From Oscillospiraceae bacterium (GTDB lineage Bacteria > Bacillota > Clostridia > Oscillospirales > Acutalibacteraceae), in the NCBI GenBank assembly GCA_022508805.1, contig JAFLUM010000001.1, forward strand, positions 1 to 64,000: DNA of 64,000 bases, read 5' to 3'. Below, in pieces: positions 35,758-42,666 of this stretch; within the stretch, counting starts at the first letter, position 1, and each line of letters begins with the position of its first letter. Position numbers and translations under genes: made by a program. Under the pieces are notes generated by a model that was not told where the DNA came from, did no database searches, and saw only the letters and a list, made by a program, of their open reading frames with translations.

Positions 35758-35780
35758 AATTTGGTAGAAAATACCAAATT
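35758..35780. repeat. Perfect 9-5-9 palindrome after rmuC
   Basis: AATTTGGTA (35758-35766) and TACCAAATT (35772-35780) are exact inverted copies with a GAAAA centre, 6 bp after the rmuC stop and 22 bp before the GH3 -35 box. It could be a weak terminator (short T-run) or an operator for the GH3 gene. Confidence 0.5.
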
Positions 35781-35802
35781 TATGTTTTAACTTTCGATTT
35801 AC

Positions 35803-35831
35803 TTGAAATAAACTCAAATTTATTTTATCAT
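35803..35831 (+). promoter_or_regulatory. Promoter of the GH3 gene
   Basis: TTGAAA (35803-35808) and TATCAT (35826-35831) have a 17-bp spacer. A very strong GGAGGAGG ribosome-binding site lies 7 bases before the start codon. Confidence 0.6.
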
Positions 35832-35865
35832 ATTATATATGTATATTTTGGAGGAGGAAATTTAA

Positions 35866-38304
35866 ATGGCTCTTAAACACGCAGAAACAATAGCGCAGAT
35901 GACCTTGGAAGAAAAGGCAAGTCTTTGCGACGGTTTCGATTACTGGCACAGCCAAGGGGTTGACCGTGTAGGGATAAAGTCCATAAGTCTTAACGACGGA
36001 CCTCACGGAATCCGTAAAAAAGGCGATCCCGAACAAAACAAGGGTGAAACAAATCTTTTGAAGGGTGTACCGGCAATATGTTTCCCCACCGCATCGGCCA
36101 CTGCTTGCTCATGGGACCCTGAGCTTATCGGAAAAATGGGCGAGGCTCTCGGCGACGAGTGTCTTAAAGAGCAGGTTTCCGTTCTGCTGGGACCCGGTAC
36201 AAACATAAAGCGCTCTCCCCTTTGCGGAAGAAACTTTGAATATTTCTCGGAAGATCCGCTTCTTGCAGGCGAAATGGCTGCGGCTTTTATAAACGGCGTA
36301 CAGAGCAAGGGCATCGGCACATCGTTAAAGCACTATGCGGCGAACAATCAGGAAACACGCCGTATGACCGTCAACACCGTTGCCGACGAGAGAACTCTCA
36401 GAGAAATATATTTGGCTCCCTTTGAGACAGCCGTTAAAAAGGCACAGCCGTGGACGATCATGTGTGCCTACAACAGACTTAACGGCGAATACTGTGCGGA
36501 GAACAAGTGGCTTCTTACCGACGTTTTAAGAGACGATTTCGGCTTTGAAGGCATTGTTGTTACCGACTGGGGAGCAGAAAACGAGCGTGTTCCCGGACTT
36601 TTGGCGGGACAGGAGCTTGAAATGCCCACCTCCAGCGGCGAGGGCACAAGAAAAATCGTTGAGGCTGTCAAGAACGGCACTATCAGCGAAGAAGTCCTTG
36701 ACAAGGCTGTTGATAAGCTCATTGAGCTTTCAAAGAAGGCTGAAAAGGTTCTCGGCACATATACATACGACGCGGCGGCTCACCACAAGCTTGCACGCGA
36801 GATAGCATCACAGTGCATGGTGCTTATGAAGAACGACGGTAAAATTCTCCCCCTTAAAAAGGATGCAAAGCTTGCCGTTATCGGCGAAATGGCAAAGAAG
36901 CCTCGCTATCAGGGTGCAGGCTCATCGCTTATCAACCCGATTCAGCTTGACAATGCATTTGATACATTGACGGAAATGGGCATAACATTCGATTATGCTC
37001 CCGGATATTCAACAGCTAAAAAGAATAAGACCTCTGACGACACGTTTGTCGCCGAGGCAGTGGAAAAAGCAAAAAATGCAGATGTTGCCGTACTGTTCAT
37101 CGGTCTTACCGACGAGTTTGAAACTGAGGGCAACGACCGCAAGCATTTGAGCATCCCTGCTCTTCACAACAGACTTGTAAACGAGGTTCTTAAGGTAAAT
37201 AAAAATGTTGTAGTAGTCCTTTCAGGCGGTGCATCCATTGAAATGCCCTGGGCTGATAATGTTCCTGCTATCCTCAACGGCTTCCTTACGGGTCAGGCAT
37301 CGGGAAGTGCCGTATGCGACGTACTTTTCGGCGACGTGAACCCCAGCGGCAAGCTTGCCGAAACTTACCCCTATGCGCTTGAGGATAATTCCAGCGCCAA
37401 CTACTTCCCCGGCACACCTGTTTCGGTGGAGTACAGAGAAGGTATCTACGTTGGCTACAGATACTACGACAAAGCCGACAAGGCAGTTCGTTTCCCCTTC
37501 GGTCACGGACTTTCATACACTGAATTCCAGTACAGCGACATAAAACTCAGCGCAGACAGTATTAAGGATACCGACACGCTGACCGTTTGCTTTAAGATCA
37601 AGAATGTGGGCGACAGAGACGGCGCAGAGGTTGCAGAGGTTTACGTTAACGACGTTGAGAGCACCATCTACAGACCCGTTAAAGAGCTCAAGGGCTTTAA
37701 AAAGGTGTTCCTTAAAGCGGGCGAAGAAAAAGAGGTCAGCATCACACTTGATAAGCGTGCATTCGCTTATTATAACGTAAATCTCGGCGACTGGCACGTT
37801 GAAAGCGGCGAATTCAAAATACTTGTCGGTTCTTCAAGCCGTGACATAAGGCTCACAGCAAGCGTAAATGTTGACTCCACCGTCCAGGCAGAGATTCCCG
37901 ATTACAGAGAGTCTGCTCCCTCATATTACAGCGGCGATATTATGCACGTTGACGACGGGGAATTCAAAGCGGTTCTCGGTCACGATATCCCGCCGTCAGA
38001 GAGGGACAAGAGCCAGCGCCTTACTATCCTCAACACTCTTGAGGACGCGGCAGACGGCAAGTGGGGCGGCAGATTCGTAAGACTGCTTTCAAAAATGCTT
38101 GGCACAGAGACAATGGCAGGTGCTATCGCACTGCAGACACCAATCAAGAACTTTATGTCAATGAGCTTTGGACTGTTCAGCGCCGGTATGGCAGAGGGAC
38201 TGCTTATCATTCTCAACGACGACAAGTTCTTTAAGGGTATGGGAATTATCCTTAAAGGCGTTCCCGGTATTATCAAGAACATAGGCAAGCTCAAGTCAAT
38301 TTAA
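35866..38304 (+). CDS. Beta-glucosidase-type GH3 glycoside hydrolase, cytoplasmic
   Basis: GH3 enzymes release terminal beta-linked sugars (beta-glucose, sometimes xylose or GlcNAc). The 812-residue protein has the N-terminal TIM barrel (SLNDGPHGIRKKG; KHYAANNQE at 155-163) with the nucleophile in GIVVTDWGAE (D234). The alpha/beta sandwich (about 300-540) and a fibronectin-III-like domain (about 575-680) follow. An extra C-terminal tail of about 130 residues (from YYSGDIMHVDDG) includes two hydrophobic helices. This tail is not part of the core and resembles the extension of clostridial bglB-type proteins. There is no signal peptide. It is monocistronic with a strong ribosome-binding site, suggesting high expression. 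Confidence 0.93.
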   Translation: MALKHAETIAQMTLEEKASLCDGFDYWHSQGVDRVGIKSISLNDGPHGIRKKGDPEQNKGETNLLKGVPAICFPTASATACSWDPELIGKMGEALGDECLKEQVSVLLGPGTNIKRSPLCGRNFEYFSEDPLLAGEMAAAFINGVQSKGIGTSLKHYAANNQETRRMTVNTVADERTLREIYLAPFETAVKKAQPWTIMCAYNRLNGEYCAENKWLLTDVLRDDFGFEGIVVTDWGAENERVPGLLAGQELEMPTSSGEGTRKIVEAVKNGTISEEVLDKAVDKLIELSKKAEKVLGTYTYDAAAHHKLAREIASQCMVLMKNDGKILPLKKDAKLAVIGEMAKKPRYQGAGSSLINPIQLDNAFDTLTEMGITFDYAPGYSTAKKNKTSDDTFVAEAVEKAKNADVAVLFIGLTDEFETEGNDRKHLSIPALHNRLVNEVLKVNKNVVVVLSGGASIEMPWADNVPAILNGFLTGQASGSAVCDVLFGDVNPSGKLAETYPYALEDNSSANYFPGTPVSVEYREGIYVGYRYYDKADKAVRFPFGHGLSYTEFQYSDIKLSADSIKDTDTLTVCFKIKNVGDRDGAEVAEVYVNDVESTIYRPVKELKGFKKVFLKAGEEKEVSITLDKRAFAYYNVNLGDWHVESGEFKILVGSSSRDIRLTASVNVDSTVQAEIPDYRESAPSYYSGDIMHVDDGEFKAVLGHDIPPSERDKSQRLTILNTLEDAADGKWGGRFVRLLSKMLGTETMAGAIALQTPIKNFMSMSFGLFSAGMAEGLLIILNDDKFFKGMGIILKGVPGIIKNIGKLKSI

Positions 38305-38320
38305 CAGTATAAATCATATA

Positions 38321-38353
38321 AAAACGAGCTGAGGTTAAGCCTCGGCTCGTTTT
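38321..38353 (+). terminator. Intrinsic terminator of the GH3 gene
   Basis: AAAACGAGCTGAGG (38321-38334) pairs with CCTCGGCTCGTTTT (38340-38353) over 14 bp (one G-U) with a 5-base loop, then T-rich sequence. Confidence 0.85.
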
Positions 38354-38359
38354 ACTTTA

Positions 38360-38668
38360 AATGTTGAAACTATTTCCGCTCCCTCTTTAAGGGAGTTTTT
38401 ACATACTTTCTGCTTTTTACTCCCTCGGGGAGGGGAGGTTATAAATAGTGAGTTACTGATAAAATTTAATCGTGTTGCGGGACGATGAGGGGCGAAGAAC
38501 GAGCCGCTGCCGGTGGCAGAAACAGGCGAAGTTCTGAGGTGAAAAAACAAGGAGCAATGCGAAGCGCGTGGGGCAAGCAGTGCGACTATGTTTTTGAGGG
38601 ATAACCGTCCCCTACAACTACCCCTCAGTCTTGCCTGCGGCAAGACAGCTCCCCTGACAATGGAGCCC
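38360..38668. repeat. Composite dispersed intergenic repeat (CTCCCTCAGTC type), no gene
   Basis: The stretch 38305-38726 holds no convincing gene. It is a patchwork of CTCCCT/AGGGAG modules: CTCCCTCTTTAAGGGAG near 38370, CTCCCTCGGGGAGGGGAGG near 38411, and a core at 38621-38667 (CCCCTCAGTC, an inner TTGCctgcGGCAA hairpin, GACAGCTCCCC). The same core occurs at 42581-42650. A 111-codon open frame here on the minus strand is a low-complexity translation of the repeat. Comparable elements are widespread between genes of gut Clostridia; that is knowledge of the type, not a database match. Confidence 0.65.
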
Positions 38669-38678
38669 ATTATAACAA

Positions 38679-38711
38679 GCCATCCGCTCCCTTTTTGAGA
38701 GAGCGGATGGC
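38679..38711 (-). terminator. Terminator of the ABC permease operon
   Basis: GCCATCCGCTC (38679-38689) pairs perfectly with GAGCGGATGGC (38701-38711). It ends the minus-strand gntR-ATPase-permease operon; the T-run is weak. Confidence 0.65.
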
Positions 38712-38726
38712 ATAAAAAGCTTTTAA

Positions 38727-41201
38727 TTATTTCAGCACGTCAAGGTTTGCCTGTGGAATATAGTAGCTTACCATTGTGCCGTCGTCGTAGATAACGTAAG
38801 CGTATCTGCCGTTGTCATTCATAGTAAGGTAGAAAGGAACGGTGGAATTCATAATGCTGTCGATTTTGTTATTATCCGTCACACTTATGAGCGGGTGACC
38901 GCTTACGTTATAAGTCTCTTTGAGCAATACGAGGAAATTAGTATCCTCGGGGATAGCATGTCTCAATCCGTAGTATACGGTGGAAAGATTGTCGCGGGCA
39001 AATATGCGGCCTTCGGTCGGTGACGACAGATAATATGAGGTAAAGCTTCCGTAGCCTGAATAATCCGCCTTATGCTCTACGGCATATTTTGACGCTGCCG
39101 TTTCCAACTGAATTTTGCTGTCGGTATAGAGTATCTCTTTGACCGTGTGCTTTTCGCTTGCCAATTCATATCCCATTTCTTGAAGGAAGGCTATTGTCTC
39201 TTTCATTTCGGGATATATAAACAGCTCCGATTCACCTACGCCGGTACCCTTGAACTCAGTATAATCATCTTCCCAATAATCCCAATAACCGTTTACGTTT
39301 TCCTTGACAACGGTATAGTCTTTCGTCTGGGTTTCAAAGTAATTACTTGTAATAAGTCCCAGCGGACGGGAGTTATTTTTGAAAAGCTGTTCGTAAGTCA
39401 TTTTGGAAAGGTCGTTATAAAGATGTGTCTTAAGCTCTGTCCCTGCCTCAATAACATTATTTTTCCATTCATTGGAATTGGGATCTACCAACGAATCAGC
39501 GTCAAGATAACGCCACATACCGTATTTTTCATCTTCCTCCGCTGAATCATATCCTTCTTCATAATAAACAAAGCCGTCGTAGTAGTATTTATCTTCGGGG
39601 GAATCTATATCAGGCTCTGCAAAGAGCATATCCTTTAAATACTCATCAAAATAATTTGAATTGTAAACGGCTTTTAAATATTCCTCGTAGGTATCATCGG
39701 AATATATCGGGAACTGCCTGAATTCTACTTCGTCATCTTTATAGCGGAAGGCTACCGTTACATAGGTATAATAGGAATCACTTTGATATTTTTCTTTTTT
39801 GATACGGTCAAATACCGAAAGCACCATATCGATATCGCTTTGGTCGACGCTTTCAAGTTCTTTCCCGTAACCGTAGAACCTAATACTCCTGTAAAACACG
39901 GGGTGCTCCGAAATGTCAATGGCAACGCTCTTTATATCCGCCTTGTCGGGGGTTCTGTTGTATATTCCGAATACGCCCGTTTGAAGCGTGAGAATTGCCG
40001 CAAGTGTAATTACTGTCAGTGCCGTAGCGGGAATAAGAGAGCGGAGAGTTACCTTGATTTTTCTTGTGAGGATAAGCTGGACAAGGAAATATGCAAGCAA
40101 CGGAATGAAGATAAACAATGCGATAGCGAGAGCAAGTGCCCAGCCGCCTCTGACGCCGTATGATACCTCGGTCAAGAGGAATACTGTAGCCGTAAATATG
40201 AACGCCGCATTGATAAATGACGATACTTTAAAATGTCCCAAAGAGTTTGCGTGCTCGGCTTTTCTTTTTTTGAACAGCACCACCGCAAGAGCAAAGAAAA
40301 CAGACGAAGCAGCGAAGGCAATAATCAACGGGATAATAAATCCACGGTCTATTACAAGGTCTTCGGGTATCTTGTATTTAGCTGCCGGAACGTCCCGCTG
40401 CAGCTGAGCCATAACTGCGGTAATGGGATTATAGTAAGTGCTGGTATAATAATCGAATGTCCAATCTCTGTCACCCGGAGCTTTCGCACCGAGGTCCATT
40501 ACATAAGAAAACGGTGAAAGAAGATAGCGATATTTACTGCCGTCGGATGTATAAACATATCCCTTTAACATTGTGTCGCGCATTTCGATAAACAGAGATG
40601 ATGCAAGTGTTCCGAACATAGAGGTTGTGAAAGCTGTTAAACCTGCCTCAAAAACGTTACCTGCAACTGAAACCGCAAAGGTTCCGATGGCAAAGCCGCC
40701 GAATGCGCTGATAAAGAGCATCATCGTGACGTATAAAAATACCTGCGTAACGTGCGCCGACATACCGAAATGCACGATATTGGTAATATAAAGCGCAAGC
40801 ATTGGGAGTAACACCGACACAAACAGTGCGATAAGTCCTGCGGCGACTCGGTTCACAAACATTCTTATGCGTGAAATGCCCAGGCTGAAATAAACATTGA
40901 CCTGTTTTTTACGCATAATGTAATAAAACTGTTTTACCGCCGTGAGCATACCGCAAAGCACCATACCAATGGACAACAGATTTGAATCCGTATAAAATAA
41001 AGAATCTCTTGAAAGGAAATATGACACGGTACCTGCAAATTCGGCTCTGTTTGCGGGATTTGCGACCTCCCAAATAACAGGCACTGTAACAAACACGCTC
41101 AGAACGAGTAACGCGATGGCAGGGAAAAGCAGAGCTCCCACAAGACTTCTCAAAAAGTCCTTTGTATTTACATTACTTCTCAAAGATTTTTGTGATGTCA
41201 T
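38727..41201 (-). CDS. Large ABC transporter permease with big extracytoplasmic domain
   Basis: The 824-residue membrane protein has an N-terminal set of six hydrophobic segments (about 20-300), then three or four more (about 310-420). A large soluble region with acidic/tyrosine-rich repeats (about 440-820) then faces the outside. This is far larger than usual ABC-2 permeases. It pairs with the ATPase just upstream, overlapping it by 29 bp. I start at ATG 41201 (GGAGG 9 bases upstream). Linkage to a YtrA-type GntR regulator suggests export or envelope-stress defence, as in ytr operons, but the substrate is unknown. Confidence 0.75.
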   Translation of the reverse strand: MTSQKSLRSNVNTKDFLRSLVGALLFPAIALLVLSVFVTVPVIWEVANPANRAEFAGTVSYFLSRDSLFYTDSNLLSIGMVLCGMLTAVKQFYYIMRKKQVNVYFSLGISRIRMFVNRVAAGLIALFVSVLLPMLALYITNIVHFGMSAHVTQVFLYVTMMLFISAFGGFAIGTFAVSVAGNVFEAGLTAFTTSMFGTLASSLFIEMRDTMLKGYVYTSDGSKYRYLLSPFSYVMDLGAKAPGDRDWTFDYYTSTYYNPITAVMAQLQRDVPAAKYKIPEDLVIDRGFIIPLIIAFAASSVFFALAVVLFKKRKAEHANSLGHFKVSSFINAAFIFTATVFLLTEVSYGVRGGWALALAIALFIFIPLLAYFLVQLILTRKIKVTLRSLIPATALTVITLAAILTLQTGVFGIYNRTPDKADIKSVAIDISEHPVFYRSIRFYGYGKELESVDQSDIDMVLSVFDRIKKEKYQSDSYYTYVTVAFRYKDDEVEFRQFPIYSDDTYEEYLKAVYNSNYFDEYLKDMLFAEPDIDSPEDKYYYDGFVYYEEGYDSAEEDEKYGMWRYLDADSLVDPNSNEWKNNVIEAGTELKTHLYNDLSKMTYEQLFKNNSRPLGLITSNYFETQTKDYTVVKENVNGYWDYWEDDYTEFKGTGVGESELFIYPEMKETIAFLQEMGYELASEKHTVKEILYTDSKIQLETAASKYAVEHKADYSGYGSFTSYYLSSPTEGRIFARDNLSTVYYGLRHAIPEDTNFLVLLKETYNVSGHPLISVTDNNKIDSIMNSTVPFYLTMNDNGRYAYVIYDDGTMVSYYIPQANLDVLK

Positions 41202-42081
41202 ACTTTTTGTCCTCCATTTCATTAAGGAATACTTCTTCCATCGTGAGCCTGTACTCATCGATAGCCATAGGAAGCAGAGCGTTCAGCTTATCTTTTTGGT
41301 CCTGAGAATTTTTATCGAATATGACCGTAACGATCTTGCCGTCAATTTCAAGGGACTTATACTGAATATCCTTGAAATCCTCCTCAGTGATATCACGGTT
41401 AAAGATAAGACGGTATTTTCTGTAATTATCGGAAATATCGTAGACAGAGCAGTCCATTGTGAGGTGCTTGCCGTTGATAAGTCCCACGTTGTCGCAAAGG
41501 TCTGAAAGCTCGGGCAGATTGTGCGAGGAAATTATAAGCGAGCAGCCGCTTTCGGCAACGTATTCCACGAAAAGCTTTTTCGTTATATCCTTTTTCTGCG
41601 GGTCAAGTCCGTCAAAGGTCTCGTCCAAAAGCATAAAGCGCGGACGGGAGGCAAGAGCCAAAATTATCTCTGTCTGACGCTGCATTCCCTTTGAAAAGCC
41701 TCTGATTTTCTTTTTATAGTCGAGTCCGAAAACCTCCAGCAGATTTTCAAGGGTTTTGTAGCTGAAATTGGGGTAGTAATCCGCATAAAGTTTTGCCATG
41801 CTTTTAATCGACGCGTTCATCGGAAAATACAGGTCGTCGGGAATATAAAACATACTTTTGCGTATGACGGGGTTATCAAAGGTGTTTTGATTATCCATTG
41901 TCACCGAACCGACCTCTGCTTTATAAATGCCTGCAGCGGTTTTTAAAAGCGTCGTTTTACCTGCACCGTTATAACCGATAAGTCCGTAAATGGATGAGGG
42001 CTCGACCTTGAATGAAATGTTTTCCACGGCTGTGAAATCGCCGAATTTTTTTGTTACATTTTTAAATTCGATCATTTTCAT
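41173..42081 (-). CDS. ABC transporter ATP-binding protein (YtrB-like)
   Basis: The 302-residue ATPase shows Walker A GYNGAGKTT (about 37-45), the signature-like RGFSKGMQRQTEIILALASRP and Walker B MLLDETFDGLDP. The SKGMQ form of the signature is typical of the BcrA/YtrB exporter subgroup. It overlaps the GntR regulator upstream by 4 bp and the permease downstream by 29 bp. It energises the permease at 38727-41201. Confidence 0.93.
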   Translation of the reverse strand: MKMIEFKNVTKKFGDFTAVENISFKVEPSSIYGLIGYNGAGKTTLLKTAAGIYKAEVGSVTMDNQNTFDNPVIRKSMFYIPDDLYFPMNASIKSMAKLYADYYPNFSYKTLENLLEVFGLDYKKKIRGFSKGMQRQTEIILALASRPRFMLLDETFDGLDPQKKDITKKLFVEYVAESGCSLIISSHNLPELSDLCDNVGLINGKHLTMDCSVYDISDNYRKYRLIFNRDITEEDFKDIQYKSLEIDGKIVTVIFDKNSQDQKDKLNALLPMAIDEYRLTMEEVFLNEMEDKKYDITKIFEK

Positions 42082-42458
42082 TCATCTCCTTTATAAATAT
42101 CGTTGATGATTTCGAGGATCCTTTTTTTAGCAGCGCCGTGTGCCTTCGCATTGGCGACATTCATTTTAAGATCCTCCAATGCCCGATCAAGATAAATATT
42201 TTTGATCGGTGTGTCCCCGCTGATAAATATTCCCTTACCTGCAACGGAATATGTTATTCCGCGGTCCTCCAACTCCGAAAGTGCACGCTTTACGGTGTTG
42301 ATGTTAAGACTGAGCTGAGCAGATAACTGCCGAAGTGAGGGAAGCTGATCATCTTTTTTCAAGAAGCCGCTGCTTACAAGCAAGATTATCTGCTCCATTA
42401 TCTGCTCATAAATCGGCGTTCTGCTGTGATAATCAATAAATATGTTCGTAGGGAACAC
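42078..42458 (-). CDS. GntR-family transcriptional regulator, YtrA subfamily
   Basis: The 126-residue protein is an N-terminal winged helix with only a short C-terminal helix pair, the YtrA layout: RTPIYEQIMEQIILLVSSG, PSLRQLSAQLSLNINTVKRALSELEDRGITY. YtrA repressors control adjacent ABC exporters. The start is uncertain: an in-frame GTG at 42458 touches the AGGAG ribosome-binding site directly, and there is no ATG or TTG before IDYHSRTP, so a rare codon may be used. Repeated GTGCTA half-sites overlap its promoter. Confidence 0.85.
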   Translation of the reverse strand: MFPTNIFIDYHSRTPIYEQIMEQIILLVSSGFLKKDDQLPSLRQLSAQLSLNINTVKRALSELEDRGITYSVAGKGIFISGDTPIKNIYLDRALEDLKMNVANAKAHGAAKKRILEIINDIYKGDE

Positions 42459-42472
42459 CTCCTAAGATAGAC

Positions 42473-42518
42473 TGTGCTATTTGTAATATCACACTTAGCA
42501 CAATCAAATAATAGCACT
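42473..42518. promoter_or_regulatory. Candidate GntR/YtrA operator with three half-sites
   Basis: TGTGCTA (42473-42479) and its inverse TAGCACA (42496-42502) flank 16 bp, and a third copy TAGCACT lies at 42512-42518. The third abuts the -10 box of the operon promoter; the others fall in the early transcribed region. This is the usual autoregulatory layout. The regulator assignment is inferred from position. Confidence 0.6.
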
Positions 42519-42536
42519 GCTGTTATTATTTGTCAA
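42508..42536 (-). promoter_or_regulatory. Promoter of the gntR-ATPase-permease operon
   Basis: On the minus strand TTGACA (42531-42536) and TATTAT (42508-42513) are spaced by 17 bp, a near-perfect sigma-A promoter about 50 bp before gntR. Confidence 0.8.
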
Positions 42537-42580
42537 CCGTGTTTTTTATTTTTTATAAAATCTTAAAAATTCTTTAAAAA

Positions 42581-42650
42581 CTCCCTCAGTCGGCTTCGCC
42601 GACAGCTCCCTCAAGGAGGGAGCAAAAAAAACTCCCTCTGACGAGGGAGC
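42581..42650. repeat. Second copy of the CTCCCTCAGTC intergenic repeat / GH51 terminator
   Basis: CTCCCTCAGTC, a GGCttcgGCC-type mini-hairpin and GACAGCTCCCTC are followed by GGAGGGAGC (pairs with GCTCCCTC) and a further CTCCCTCtgacGAGGGAG hairpin with flanking A/T runs. The core matches that at 38621-38667. On the minus strand the last hairpin sits right after the GH51 stop and may double as its terminator. Confidence 0.65.
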
Positions 42651-42666
42651 CGAATTTTCTTATAAT

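Noticed and set aside
38335-38670. A 111-codon minus-strand open frame in the repeat region
   Set aside because: It is a translation of the CTCCCT/AGGGAG repeat modules and runs through the GH3 terminator. It has no ribosome-binding site and shows no protein-like motif.
42078-42458. GntR regulator as the controller of the GH51 gene
   Set aside because: The half-sites and promoter face the ABC operon. GH51 has its own promoter more than 2 kb away, and YtrA proteins usually control adjacent ABC genes.
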